A stretch of DNA of 64,000 nt, from NCBI RefSeq assembly GCF_001551835.1, contig NZ_LODL01000005.1, positions 62,001 through 126,000 of the forward strand. The letters are read 5' to 3'. Below, piece by piece: positions 1 to 11,323 of this stretch. This DNA comes from Dechloromonas denitrificans (GTDB taxonomy: Bacteria; Pseudomonadota; Gammaproteobacteria; Burkholderiales; Rhodocyclaceae). Positions within the stretch are counted from its first letter, which is position 1. The number at the start of each line of letters is the position of its first letter. The notes below the pieces were generated by a model. It was not told the DNA's origin, did no database searches, and was given only the letters and a program-made list of their open reading frames with translations. Made by a program: the position numbers and the translations under genes.

Positions 1-74
1 CGGTTAGCTCAGTTGGTTAGAGCGCCACGTTGACATCGTGGAGGTCGTTGGTTCGATTCCAATACCGCCTACCA
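1..74 (+). tRNA. tRNA-Val (anticodon GAC), 5' end cut by window edge
   Basis: The cloverleaf is visible. The anticodon stem CCACG/CGTGG encloses loop TTGACAT (anticodon GAC), there is a GTTGG/CCAAT T-stem around TTCGATT, and the acceptor 3' strand ACCGCCT is followed by A and an encoded CCA. The matching 5' acceptor strand would be AGGCGGT, so about three bases lie outside the window. It sits just upstream of the thrS leader, as tRNA genes often do in betaproteobacteria. Confidence 0.96.
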
Positions 75-96
75 AATTCCCGACGGAGCTGAATTG

Positions 97-135
97 ATGA
101 ATTTCCGAACTTGCACTGCAGTTCAGAAACACTAA
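97..135 (+). CDS. Possible 12-residue leader peptide upstream of thrS
   Basis: This is a short ATG frame, [12 protein letters not shown], with a good Shine-Dalgarno GGAG at 85-88, eight bases before the ATG. Two of its 12 codons are threonine (ACT at 109-111 and 115-117). It ends 22 bases before a strong intrinsic terminator that itself lies just before thrS. This is the layout of a leader-peptide attenuator, like pheM before pheST in enterobacteria. Two Thr codons are fewer than in classical leaders, so the role is inferred. Confidence 0.35.
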   Translation: MNFRTCTAVQKH

Positions 136-157
136 TCGAGTCAGCTTTCGTTCGACC

Positions 158-190
158 AAAAAAGTGCGGCTCGTCCCGCGCTTTTTTTTT
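158..190 (+). terminator. Intrinsic terminator/attenuator in front of thrS
   Basis: A 12-bp stem is formed by A6-GTGCGG (158-169) and CCGCGC-T6 (176-187), with one G-U pair and a six-base loop, and a T-run continues to 190. It lies only 15 bases before the thrS start codon. It therefore either ends tRNA-Val transcription or attenuates thrS. The segment TTGCAC at 111-116, inside the short leader frame, could pair with GTGCGG at 164-169 and act as an antiterminator. Confidence 0.8.
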
Positions 191-205
191 GCCCAGAGAT
201 TTGCC

Positions 206-2122
206 ATGCCTGATATCAAACTGCCTGATGGTTCCATCCGCTCCTTTGAGCAGCCGGTAACGATTGCCGAGGTTGCGGCAAGCATTGGTGCCGGTCTGGC
301 CCGTGCTGCCTTGGCTGGCAAGGTTGATGGCGTACTGGTTGATACCTCGTTCCTGATCGAAAAAGATGCCGATCTGGCGATCATTACGGATCGCGATGCC
401 GAAGGTGTTGAGGTGATTCGTCACTCGACCGCTCACTTGCTGGCTTACGCCGTCAAGGAGTTGTTCCCGGAGGCGCAGGTGACGATCGGGCCGGTCATTG
501 AAAACGGTTTCTATTACGACTTCGCCTACAAGCGCCCGTTTACGCCGGAAGATCTGGTGGTGATCGAAAAGCGCATGGCTGAACTGGCCAAGAAGGACAT
601 TCCGGTCAGTCGCGAAGTCTGGGCGCGCGACGACGCCGTCAAGTTCTTTCTCGATCTCGGTGAAAAATACAAGGCCGAACTGATTGGCGCTATTCCGGCC
701 GACCAGCAGGTGTCGCTCTACCGTGAAGGTGATTTCATCGACCTTTGTCGCGGTCCGCACGTGCCGACCACGGCCAAGCTGAAAGTCTTCAAGCTGATGA
801 AGGTTGCTGGTGCCTACTGGCGCGGCGATCATCGCAATGAGCAGTTACAGCGCATCTACGGTACGGCCTGGGCCAAGAAGGAAGATCTCGAGGCGTATCT
901 GCATATGCTGGAAGAGGCCGAGAAGCGTGACCATCGCCGTCTCGGCAAGCAATTCGATCTCTTTCACATGCAGGACGAGGCGCCGGGTCTGGTTTTTTGG
1001 CACCCGAAAGGCTGGGCGGTCTGGCAGGAAATCGAGCAGTACATGCGTGCCGTCTATCGCAATAATGGTTACCAGGAAGTGCGCTGCCCGCAGATTCTCG
1101 ACAAGTCGTTGTGGGAAAAATCCGGTCACTGGGAGCACTACAAGGACAATATGTTCACGACGGCCTCGGAAAACCGCGATTACGCAGTGAAGCCGATGAA
1201 CTGCCCGGGGCATGTCCAGGTCTTCAATTCCGATCTGCGTTCCTATCGCGAACTGCCGCTGCGCTATGGCGAATTCGGCTCCTGCCACCGCAACGAGCCG
1301 ACCGGCGCGCTGCACGGCCTGATGCGCGTGCGCGGCTTTGTGCAGGACGATGGTCACATCTTCTGTACCGAGGATCAGATCGAGTCCGAAGTGACCGCCT
1401 TTAATGCGCTGGTCAAGAAGGTCTATGCCGATTTCGGCTTCAACGACGTTGCCGTCAAGCTGGCCTTGCGCCCGGAAAGTCGGGTCGGTTCCGACGAGGT
1501 CTGGGATAGGGCCGAGGATGCGCTGCGTCAGGGCTTGCGTGCTTCCGGGCTGGAGTGGACGGAATTGCCGGGTGAGGGGGCTTTCTATGGCCCGAAGATC
1601 GAATTCCACATCAAGGATGCCATTGGGCGCTCCTGGCAGTGCGGCACGATGCAGGTCGATTTCTCGATGCCGGGCCGTCTCGGTGCTGAGTATGTTGCGG
1701 CTGACGATACGCGCAAGGTGCCGGTGATGCTGCACCGGGCGATCCTCGGTTCGCTGGAGCGCTTCATCGGCATCCTGATCGAAAACTTTGCTGGCGCCTT
1801 GCCGCTCTGGCTGGCGCCGACCCAGGCTGTGGTCCTGAATATTTCGGAAAAGCAGGCGGATTACGCGGCTGAAGTCGCGCAAAAGCTACACCAAGCGGGC
1901 TTCCGGGCTGAGTCGGATTTGCGTAACGAGAAAATTACCTATAAAATTCGCGAACATAGCTTGAACCGGCTGCCTTATCAGCTCGTTGTGGGCGATAAGG
2001 AAAAAGCGGACGGACTGGTAGCCGTGCGTACTCGCGGTGGTCAGGATCTCGGGCAGATGTCCGTGGATGCACTGATCGAGCGACTTCAAAGCGAAGTCGC
2101 AGCGCGTAGTGGCACGGCTTAA
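206..2122 (+). CDS. thrS: Threonine--tRNA ligase
   Basis: Charges tRNA-Thr in the cytoplasm and hydrolyses Ser-tRNA-Thr through its N-terminal editing domain. The 638-residue product has the usual order: TGS domain ([10 protein letters not shown] onward), editing domain with [11 protein letters not shown], then a class II catalytic core containing KPMNCPGH, the motif-2 region [17 protein letters not shown] and motif 3 around GSLERFIG, and finally the anticodon-binding domain. The start was set at ATG 206 because the family begins with the TGS domain. A longer frame begins at GTG 164 but would run through the terminator stem. It is first in the thrS-infC-rpmI-rplT-pheST-ihfA cluster. Confidence 0.98.
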   Translation: MPDIKLPDGSIRSFEQPVTIAEVAASIGAGLARAALAGKVDGVLVDTSFLIEKDADLAIITDRDAEGVEVIRHSTAHLLAYAVKELFPEAQVTIGPVIENGFYYDFAYKRPFTPEDLVVIEKRMAELAKKDIPVSREVWARDDAVKFFLDLGEKYKAELIGAIPADQQVSLYREGDFIDLCRGPHVPTTAKLKVFKLMKVAGAYWRGDHRNEQLQRIYGTAWAKKEDLEAYLHMLEEAEKRDHRRLGKQFDLFHMQDEAPGLVFWHPKGWAVWQEIEQYMRAVYRNNGYQEVRCPQILDKSLWEKSGHWEHYKDNMFTTASENRDYAVKPMNCPGHVQVFNSDLRSYRELPLRYGEFGSCHRNEPTGALHGLMRVRGFVQDDGHIFCTEDQIESEVTAFNALVKKVYADFGFNDVAVKLALRPESRVGSDEVWDRAEDALRQGLRASGLEWTELPGEGAFYGPKIEFHIKDAIGRSWQCGTMQVDFSMPGRLGAEYVAADDTRKVPVMLHRAILGSLERFIGILIENFAGALPLWLAPTQAVVLNISEKQADYAAEVAQKLHQAGFRAESDLRNEKITYKIREHSLNRLPYQLVVGDKEKADGLVAVRTRGGQDLGQMSVDALIERLQSEVAARSGTA

Positions 2123-2148
2123 TTATTGTTGTTTTCGGGGGTTTCACC

Positions 2149-2673
2149 ATAGCTCAGAACAAGGCGCATCGCCTCAACGAAGAAATTACGGTTCCGGAGA
2201 TTCGTCTCCAGGGTTTGGAAGGTGAGCAGCTGGGTATCATGAGTATCCGCGCTGCCTTGCAGATGGCTGAAGAAGCTGGCGTCGATCTGGTTGAGATCGC
2301 CCCGGTTGCCAAGCCGCCGGTCTGTCGGATCATGGACTACGGTAAGTTCAAGTATCAGGAACAGAAACGTGCGCATGAGGCCAAGCTGAAGCAGAAGCAG
2401 GTGCAGGTCAAGGAAGTCAAGCTGCGCCCGGGTACCGACGAAAACGATTACCAGATCAAGCTTCGGAATATGACCCGTTTCCTGGAAGAAGAAGACAAGG
2501 TCAAAGTGACTTTGCGCTTCCGGGGACGCGAAATGGCGCATCAGGAATTCGGTATGCGCCAGCTTGAACGTATCAAGGCAGACCTCGAGGCCGTTGGCCA
2601 GGTCGAGCAGATGCCGAAGATGGAAGGTCGTCAGATGATCATGATCATCGCGCCAGCCAAAAAGAAAGTGTAA
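2149..2673 (+). CDS. infC: Translation initiation factor IF-3 (AUA start)
   Basis: IF-3 binds the 30S subunit and discriminates start codons and initiator tRNA. Homology extends upstream of any ATG, GTG or TTG: in frame with the rest, ATA GCT CAG AAC AAG (MAQNK) precedes [16 protein letters not shown], and GGGGG at 2137-2141 is a correctly spaced ribosome site. A start at ATA 2149 gives 174 residues, close to the usual 175-180. The first ordinary start (TTG 2215) would delete the conserved N-terminal helix. A rare start codon is the known basis of infC autoregulation in E. coli (AUU), because IF-3 rejects it; ATA here should act the same way. An ATT at 2125 is also in frame but lacks a ribosome site. 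Confidence 0.93.
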   Translation: MAQNKAHRLNEEITVPEIRLQGLEGEQLGIMSIRAALQMAEEAGVDLVEIAPVAKPPVCRIMDYGKFKYQEQKRAHEAKLKQKQVQVKEVKLRPGTDENDYQIKLRNMTRFLEEEDKVKVTLRFRGREMAHQEFGMRQLERIKADLEAVGQVEQMPKMEGRQMIMIIAPAKKKV

Positions 2674-2680
2674 TACGTAG

Positions 2681-2725
2681 TACCCATAAGTGCCTTCGGG
2701 TAGTGCAAGCGTTCCCGCCGGGAAC
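2681..2725 (+). promoter_or_regulatory. Structured leader between infC and rpmI (candidate L20 site)
   Basis: Two hairpins lie in this gap: TACCC (2681-2685) with GGGTA (2698-2702), and GTTCCC (2711-2716) with GGGAAC (2720-2725) around a GCC loop. Neither is followed by a T-run. In many bacteria ribosomal protein L20 represses rpmI-rplT through structured RNA in this region. That role is inferred here from position and structure only. Confidence 0.4.
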
Positions 2726-2757
2726 CACCTGACAGCATGTCATTAAGGAGCATCTAA

Positions 2758-2955
2758 ATGCCCAAAATGAAGACCAAGAGCAGCGCCAAAAAGCGTTTCT
2801 CGATTCGCGCCGGTGGCAGCATCAAGCGCGGTCAAGCCTTCAAGCGTCACATTCTGACCAAGAAGACCACCAAGGTGAAACGCCATCTGCGCGGTTCCGT
2901 CGAAGTTAACGCGCGCGATTCCGCTTCTGTCCGCGCCATGATGCCCTACGCATAA
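2758..2955 (+). CDS. rpmI: 50S ribosomal protein L35 (bL35)
   Basis: A 65-residue, very basic protein with the family signature [13 protein letters not shown] at the N-terminus and the central [17 protein letters not shown] stretch. It binds 23S rRNA in the large subunit. A strong ribosome site AAGGAG at 2745-2750 precedes the ATG. rplT follows after 11 bases, as in nearly all bacteria, so the two are co-translated from the infC operon. Confidence 0.98.
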   Translation: MPKMKTKSSAKKRFSIRAGGSIKRGQAFKRHILTKKTTKVKRHLRGSVEVNARDSASVRAMMPYA

Positions 2956-2966
2956 GGAGATAGCAG

Positions 2967-3326
2967 ATGCCTAGAGTTAAACGTGGTGTAACAGCTCGCG
3001 CTCGTCACAAAAAGATTCTCGTTCAAGCCAAGGGTTACCGCGGTCGTCGCAAGAACGTATATCGCGTCGCCAAACAGGCGGTAATGAAGGCTGGTCAATA
3101 CCAGTACCGTGACCGTCGTCAACGCAAGCGCCAGTTCCGTGCCCTGTGGATCGCCCGTATCAATGCAGCAGCTCGCGAGCTGGGCATGAAGTACAGCACC
3201 TTCATGAACGGTCTGAAGAAGGCCAACATCGAAGTGGACCGCAAGGTTCTGGCTGACCTGGCTGTCTTCGATCAGCCGGCATTTGCTGCTCTGGCTGCTC
3301 AAGCCAAGGCAAAGCTCGGCGCCTGA
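2967..3326 (+). CDS. rplT: 50S ribosomal protein L20 (bL20)
   Basis: A 119-residue protein starting [16 protein letters not shown] with the conserved [18 protein letters not shown] and [14 protein letters not shown] segments. L20 nucleates early 50S assembly on 23S rRNA and in several bacteria also represses its own operon; the structured gap upstream of rpmI is the probable target here. AAGGAG at 2955-2960 is the ribosome site. It is followed by an intrinsic terminator that separates it from pheS. Confidence 0.98.
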   Translation: MPRVKRGVTARARHKKILVQAKGYRGRRKNVYRVAKQAVMKAGQYQYRDRRQRKRQFRALWIARINAAARELGMKYSTFMNGLKKANIEVDRKVLADLAVFDQPAFAALAAQAKAKLGA

Positions 3327-3338
3327 GCGAAAGCGTAA

Positions 3339-6802
<3,464 letters not shown>

Positions 6803-6816
6803 TGGATAAAACAACG

Positions 6817-7119
6817 ATGACGCTCACCAAAGCCGAGCTCGCTGACCTTCTTTTTGAGAAGGTTGGTCTCAATAAGCGTGAGGCGAAAGATATGGTCGAG
6901 GCTTTTTTCGAAGAAATTCGTAATGCGCTGGAGACTGGCGACGGCGTCAAGCTGTCTGGTTTCGGTAATTTCCAGTTGCGTGACAAGCCTCAGCGCCCAG
7001 GGCGCAACCCAAAAACCGGTCAGGAAATTCCCATCACGGCTCGCCGTGTGGTGACTTTTCACGCCAGTCAAAAGCTGAAGTCCGATGTTGAGTTAGCCTA
7101 CGATGGAACAGCGGCATAA
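6817..7119 (+). CDS. ihfA: Integration host factor alpha subunit
   Basis: Nucleoid protein that, as a heterodimer with IhfB, bends DNA sharply at specific sites and assists sigma-54 promoters, recombination and replication. The 100-residue product has the HU/IHF fold with [13 protein letters not shown], the intercalating-arm region [20 protein letters not shown] and FHASQKLK. The start was placed at MTLTKAE because E. coli IhfA begins there. An in-frame ATG at 6802 would add MDKTT and overlaps the pheT stop, so it may be the coupled start. pheT-ihfA adjacency is conserved in many proteobacteria. Confidence 0.95.
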   Translation: MTLTKAELADLLFEKVGLNKREAKDMVEAFFEEIRNALETGDGVKLSGFGNFQLRDKPQRPGRNPKTGQEIPITARRVVTFHASQKLKSDVELAYDGTAA

Positions 7120-7480
7120 AGCCTCCGGTGGGGATGAACTCCCGCCCATTCCTGCCAAGCGCTATTTCACCATTGGTGAAGTTAGCGAATTATGTGGTGT
7201 TAAACCCCACGTACTGCGTTATTGGGAGCAGGAATTCAATCAGCTCAAGCCGGTAAAGCGCCGGGGGAATCGGCGCTATTACCAGCATCATGAGGTTTTG
7301 CTGGTTCGGCGTATTCGCGAGCTTCTTTATAATCAGGGCTTTACTATCAGTGGCGCGCGTAATCGACTGGATGATGGTCCGGCGGTTGAGGCTGTTGTCA
7401 TCGACAAGCAGGTCTCGTCAAAAATCGAAACAGGCCTGCGCGCTGAATTGAAGTCGGTTATTGAAATGTTACGGCTTTGA
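7103..7480 (+). CDS. MerR-family transcriptional regulator
   Basis: A 125-residue protein with a MerR-type winged helix at about residues 19-85 ([48 protein letters not shown]). It has only a short C-terminal tail and no cysteines placed for metal sensing, so the effector is unknown. It begins inside the end of ihfA (17-base overlap), a pairing seen in many beta- and gammaproteobacteria where the ihfA neighbour is annotated simply as MerR family. The tRNA-Pro promoter lies across its stop codon. Confidence 0.9.
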   Translation: MEQRHKASGGDELPPIPAKRYFTIGEVSELCGVKPHVLRYWEQEFNQLKPVKRRGNRRYYQHHEVLLVRRIRELLYNQGFTISGARNRLDDGPAVEAVVIDKQVSSKIETGLRAELKSVIEMLRL

Positions 7481-7503
7481 TTCCTGGTAATTTCAGGTAT
7501 AAT
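7477..7503 (+). promoter_or_regulatory. Promoter of tRNA-Pro
   Basis: A perfect -10 TATAAT lies at 7498-7503, 11 bases before the mature tRNA 5' end. The best -35 candidate is TTGATT at 7477-7482 with a short 15-base spacer. The -10 box is convincing; the -35 is weak. Confidence 0.65.
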
Positions 7504-7513
7504 GCTTGGCTTG

Positions 7514-7591
<78 letters not shown>

Positions 7592-7599
7592 AATTAAAT

Positions 7600-7621
7600 A
7601 ACCGGCTTTTGCCGGTTTTTT
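7600..7621 (+). terminator. Terminator of tRNA-Pro
   Basis: AACCGGC (7600-7606), TTTT loop, GCCGGTT (7611-7617) and a T-run to 7621, nine bases after the tRNA CCA end. Confidence 0.88.
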
Positions 7622-7632
7622 AATTTTTAACG

Positions 7633-7661
7633 TTGAAAAATATATTAAGACAAATTAAATT
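7633..7661 (+). promoter_or_regulatory. Possible promoter of the H-NS-like gene
   Basis: TTGAAA at 7633-7638 and TAAATT at 7656-7661, with a 17-base spacer, lie in a strongly AT-rich gap unlike the rest of the window. H-NS-type genes often autorepress through such AT-rich DNA. The -10 matches four of six consensus bases. Confidence 0.35.
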
Positions 7662-7691
7662 GTTGCCACCTATTTAATTTCGGAGGTAATT

Positions 7692-8015
7692 ATGGATTTG
7701 TCGACATTGTCTGTTCCCCAGTTGCGTGAATTGCAGCAACAGATTCCCGCCGAATTGAAGCGCCGTGAGGTTCAGGATAAAGCGAATATCCTGAATGAAG
7801 TTCGCGCCTTTGCTAAAGCTCGCGGTTACGCCATTGAGGACTTGCTGGGTAAGGAAGCCAAGATCAAGGCGGTTTCCTCTTCTGGCAATAAGGTTAAAGT
7901 CAAATATCGCCATCCGGAAAATCCAGAACTGGAATGGACCGGTCGTGGCCGCAAGCCGAAGTGGGTTGAGGTTTGGGTAGCTACTGGCGCCAGCATCGAT
8001 AATCTATTGGTTTGA
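7692..8015 (+). CDS. H-NS-family nucleoid protein
   Basis: A 107-residue DNA-binding protein. The N-terminal half is helical and should oligomerise (MDLSTLSVPQLRELQQQIPA). The C-terminal domain carries the H-NS signature KYRHPENPELEWTGRGRKPKW, whose RGR-type loop inserts into the minor groove of AT-rich DNA. The family silences AT-rich, often acquired, genes. Ribosome site CGGAGG lies at 7681-7686. The gene has its own AT-rich upstream region and is followed by surE after three bases, so it could be co-transcribed with the stress operon. This is one of the many betaproteobacterial H-NS paralogues, so no specific name is given. Confidence 0.92.
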   Translation: MDLSTLSVPQLRELQQQIPAELKRREVQDKANILNEVRAFAKARGYAIEDLLGKEAKIKAVSSSGNKVKVKYRHPENPELEWTGRGRKPKWVEVWVATGASIDNLLV

Positions 8016-8018
8016 TAT

Positions 8019-8759
8019 ATGCGTATTCTGCTCAGTAATGACGACGGTTATTTTGCGCCCGGTTTGGCGGCACTGGCGGAGGCGCTATCTGCTATTGGTG
8101 AAATCGTCGTCGTTGCTCCCGAGCAGAATCGGAGTGGTGCCAGCAATTCACTGACTCTTGATCGCCCGTTGTTGTTGAAAAAGGCGGCCAGTGGTTTTCA
8201 TTTTGTGAATGGTACCCCTACGGATTGCGTGCATCTGGCGGTGACCGGCATGCTGGATAGATTGCCGGATATTATTGTTTCCGGAATTAATCACGGTGCC
8301 AATATGGGCGATGACACCATTTATTCCGGTACGGTTGCTGCGGCAACCGAAGGTTTTTTGCTGGGCATTCCATCGATCGCAATTTCGCTGACCAGTTTTG
8401 AAGGCAATAATTTCGAGACTGCCGGCCAGGTTGCCAGAGAACTGGTCGAGCGCTTTATTCGTGATCCGATCAAAGAGCCGGTTTTGCTGAATGTGAATGT
8501 GCCGGATATTCCCTATGCAGATATCAAGGGCATGGAAGTCACTCGGCTGGGCCGGCGTCACAAGGCGGAGCCGGTGGTGAAAATGACCTCGCCGCGCAAG
8601 GAAACGGTGTATTGGGTCGGTGCGGCCGGCGCTGCTGCCGATGCCGGCCCCGGTACCGATTTCAACGCGGTCGAACGGGGTTGTGTGTCGATTACGCCGC
8701 TGCAGATCGATTTGACCCATACGGCCCAGTTGCCGGCGATCCGTCGCTGGGTGCAATGA
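8019..8759 (+). CDS. surE: 5'/3'-nucleotidase SurE
   Basis: Metal-dependent phosphatase acting on nucleoside 5'- and 3'-monophosphates, with exopolyphosphatase activity known in E. coli. The 246-residue product starts with the diagnostic [16 protein letters not shown], whose Asp pair binds the metal, and has [25 protein letters not shown] and [25 protein letters not shown]. It heads the conserved surE-pcm-nlpD-rpoS order and overlaps pcm by four bases, so it should be translationally coupled. Confidence 0.97.
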   Translation: MRILLSNDDGYFAPGLAALAEALSAIGEIVVVAPEQNRSGASNSLTLDRPLLLKKAASGFHFVNGTPTDCVHLAVTGMLDRLPDIIVSGINHGANMGDDTIYSGTVAAATEGFLLGIPSIAISLTSFEGNNFETAGQVARELVERFIRDPIKEPVLLNVNVPDIPYADIKGMEVTRLGRRHKAEPVVKMTSPRKETVYWVGAAGAAADAGPGTDFNAVERGCVSITPLQIDLTHTAQLPAIRRWVQ

Positions 8760-9418
8760 GTTCAAGCGTGCTTCGCGGTATTGGGATGACCTCGCAGCGA
8801 ACGCGGGCGCGGATGATCGAGCGCCTGCGTGAAAAAGGCATCCGCCATGAATCGGTACTGGCGGCGATGGCAGCCGTGCCGCGCCATGTCTTTGTCGAGG
8901 AGGCCCTGGCCTCGCGCGCTTATGAAGATACGGCCTTGCCACTCGGCATGGGACAGACTATTTCGCAGCCCTACGTCGTCGCTCGAATGATCGAGTTGCT
9001 GCTCAATGGCCGTCCGTCACTGGGTAAAACGCTGGAAGTCGGGGCTGGTTGCGGTTATCAGGCGGCCGTACTGGCGCAACTGACCAACGAGGTTTTTGCC
9101 GTCGAGCGCCTCGGGCCCCTGCTCGAAAAAGCCAAGGCCAATATGCGGGCCTTGCAGCAATTCAATGTTCGTCTAAAACATGCGGATGGTCAGTTCGGCT
9201 TGCCTGAAGCGGGGCCGTTTGACAGTATCATTGTCGCAGCGGCCGGCATGCATGTGCCGCAAGCCTTGCTGGAACAACTGGCGCTTGGTGGCCGGCTGGT
9301 CTTGCCAGTCGGGACATCCGAGCAGTATCTTAGCTTCATTGAACGAACGCCTCAGGGATACACCGAGACGCGGCTCGATGCCGTGCGGTTTGTCCCGCTT
9401 CTTGCAGGAACGCAATGA
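8756..9418 (+). CDS. pcm: Protein-L-isoaspartate O-methyltransferase
   Basis: Uses S-adenosylmethionine to methylate isoaspartyl residues and start repair of aged proteins. The 220-residue product carries [38 protein letters not shown], the SAM-binding [17 protein letters not shown] (motif I), VFAVERL and the post-motif region [25 protein letters not shown] 8756 overlaps the surE stop by four bases and the pcm stop overlaps nlpD, so it was preferred over the longer in-frame upstream reading, which runs inside surE. Confidence 0.97.
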   Translation: MSSSVLRGIGMTSQRTRARMIERLREKGIRHESVLAAMAAVPRHVFVEEALASRAYEDTALPLGMGQTISQPYVVARMIELLLNGRPSLGKTLEVGAGCGYQAAVLAQLTNEVFAVERLGPLLEKAKANMRALQQFNVRLKHADGQFGLPEAGPFDSIIVAAAGMHVPQALLEQLALGGRLVLPVGTSEQYLSFIERTPQGYTETRLDAVRFVPLLAGTQ

Positions 9419-10344
9419 TTCGAGCTTTTGTCTTTGCCCTCCCTTCGCTGTTGTTGGCCGGTTGTTTCTCACAGCAGCCGGCACCTGCGGTCGACCGTAA
9501 TTCGACGGCACAATCCCGTGTCTCCCAGCCGGCTCAGCCGAGCGGGCCCGGTTATTACACGGTGAAGCGCGGCGATACCCTGTACCGGATTGCGCTGGAA
9601 AATGGTCAGGACTACAAGGATGTGGCGGCCTGGAACAATCTGGTCAATCCTTCGGCAATCAAGGAAGGCCAGGTTCTGCGGGTGGCACCGCCGGGAACGA
9701 CTGAGGCCGGTGGCGCGGTGGTCAGCAAACCGATTGCTTCGGGGGGCATCATCGAGTCGAGATCACTCGATCAGCCGGTCAATGGCGCGCAGTCGCTGCC
9801 GGCGGACGGGGTCAAGCGTGAGCCGCGGGTGGGCAAGGAGCCTTATTCCGACGAGGCGTATGCCCGCCTGAACCGGATGCCGGAGCCGGCCAAGCCGGTC
9901 GAGACCAAGGTGGAGCCGAAGCCCGAGGTCAAACCGGAACCGGCGCCCGCTGCGGCGGCGGTTGCGGCTGGTCCGGATGATGTCCCATGGATCTGGCCTT
10001 CGGCGGCCAAGGTGGTGACCCCGTATAGCGAGTCGGCCAACAAAGGACTTGATTTTGCCGGCAAGGCGGGCGACCCGGTAATTGCCGCAGGCGATGGCAA
10101 GGTCGTCTATGCCGGGGCCGGACTGCGCGGCTATGGCGAACTGGTCATCGTCAAACACAACGCGACCTTCCTTTCCGCTTATGCCCACAATCGGAAAATT
10201 CTCGTCAAGGAAGGGCAGCAAGTGACGCGGGGCCAGAGAATTGCGGAAATGGGCAATACCGATGCGGATTCGGTCAAGTTGCATTTCGAAATTCGCAAGC
10301 AAGGCAAGCCGGTCGATCCTGCCCAGTATCTGCCCAAAAGATGA
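9415..10344 (+). CDS. nlpD: Murein hydrolase activator NlpD-like lipoprotein
   Basis: A 309-residue envelope lipoprotein. The signal peptide ends in lipobox LLAGC with Cys at residue 16. A LysM peptidoglycan-binding domain covers about residues 45-90 (YYTVKRGDTLYRIALENG). A Pro/Glu/Lys-rich linker follows, then a C-terminal M23/LytM domain from about residue 185. The LytM zinc ligands are degenerate: NKGLDF replaces the HxxxD site and KLHFEI replaces HLHFE. As in E. coli NlpD it should therefore activate amidases at the septum and not cleave murein itself. In enterobacteria an rpoS promoter lies within nlpD. It overlaps rpoS by four bases. Confidence 0.95.
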   Translation: MIRAFVFALPSLLLAGCFSQQPAPAVDRNSTAQSRVSQPAQPSGPGYYTVKRGDTLYRIALENGQDYKDVAAWNNLVNPSAIKEGQVLRVAPPGTTEAGGAVVSKPIASGGIIESRSLDQPVNGAQSLPADGVKREPRVGKEPYSDEAYARLNRMPEPAKPVETKVEPKPEVKPEPAPAAAAVAAGPDDVPWIWPSAAKVVTPYSESANKGLDFAGKAGDPVIAAGDGKVVYAGAGLRGYGELVIVKHNATFLSAYAHNRKILVKEGQQVTRGQRIAEMGNTDADSVKLHFEIRKQGKPVDPAQYLPKR

Positions 10345-11267
10345 GCACTGAGGCCGTCGAGGAGGATGAGTTCGAAGGGCAGCCGGATGACTCTGCGCTT
10401 CTTCCCGAGCCTGAGCCGGTGGCGCCCGAACTTGATCTGCTCGAGGATGTCACCCAGCTCTACCTGAATGAAATTGGCGCCAAGCCCTTGCTGACCCCTG
10501 CCGAAGAGGTGGCGACGGCGCGTCTGGTGTGTTCCGGTGATTTTGCGGCACGCCAGAAGATGATCGAGCACAATCTGCGGCTCGTCGTGAATATTGCCAA
10601 GCATTATCTGAACCGCGGCATTCCCTTGCTGGATCTGATCGAGGAGGGCAATCTCGGCCTGATTCATGCCCTCGAGAAATTCGATCCGGAACGCGGCTTC
10701 CGCTTTTCGACCTACGCCACCTGGTGGATACGCCAGAGTATCGAGCGCGGCATCATGAACCAGTCGCGGACGATCCGTCTGCCGGTGCATGTCGTCAAGG
10801 AAATCAACGTTGTGCTGCGTGCCATGCGCCATCTGGAGTCGGCCGAGCGGCGCGAAACGACCATCGAGCGTGTCGCGCTGCTGATCGACAAGCCGGCGGC
10901 CGAAATACGCCGTATCCTGTCGCTGAATGAGCATATCGCCTCGCTCGACGCGCCGCTGGAAATCGACCCCGGCCATACGATGGCCGAATTGATTGCCGAC
11001 GATACCGGGCGCGATCCCGAGTCCTTGTTGCAGACCAGCGAGATCGGTGACTTGCTCGAGGACTGGCTGCGTCAGTTGACCGAGCGGCAGCGGGTGGTGA
11101 TCGAACGCCGTTACGGCCTGAATGGCCAGGATATTGCGACGCTGGACCTGATTGCCGGCGATCTCGGTCTGACCCGCGAGCGGGTGCGGCAGATCCAGAT
11201 GGAAGGTCTGGACCGGCTGCGCAAGATCATCAAGCGGGGCAATATTTCGCGGGATTCCCTGCTCTAG
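10341..11267 (+). CDS. rpoS: RNA polymerase sigma factor RpoS
   Basis: Group 2 sigma-70 factor of the general stress and stationary-phase response, 308 residues. It has an acidic N-terminal tail, region 1.2 (DVTQLYLNEIGAKPLLTPAEE), region 2 (NLRLVVNIAKHYLNRGIPLLDLIEEGNLGLIHALEKFDPERGFRFSTYATWWIRQSI), region 3, and region 4 with the helix-turn-helix DLGLTRERVRQIQMEGLDRLR. Region 1.1 is absent, as in RpoS. It is last in surE-pcm-nlpD-rpoS and its start overlaps nlpD by four bases. Confidence 0.97.
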   Translation: MSTEAVEEDEFEGQPDDSALLPEPEPVAPELDLLEDVTQLYLNEIGAKPLLTPAEEVATARLVCSGDFAARQKMIEHNLRLVVNIAKHYLNRGIPLLDLIEEGNLGLIHALEKFDPERGFRFSTYATWWIRQSIERGIMNQSRTIRLPVHVVKEINVVLRAMRHLESAERRETTIERVALLIDKPAAEIRRILSLNEHIASLDAPLEIDPGHTMAELIADDTGRDPESLLQTSEIGDLLEDWLRQLTERQRVVIERRYGLNGQDIATLDLIAGDLGLTRERVRQIQMEGLDRLRKIIKRGNISRDSLL

Positions 11268-11323
11268 TTTGCTAGCCGTTGCCGGGTAGTCTCTCTTCCT
11301 GATATTGAACGGCGGTAGCCTTG

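Noticed and set aside
164-205. 14-codon N-terminal extension of thrS from a GTG
   Set aside because: It would translate through the terminator stem and adds nothing found in the TGS domain of the family.
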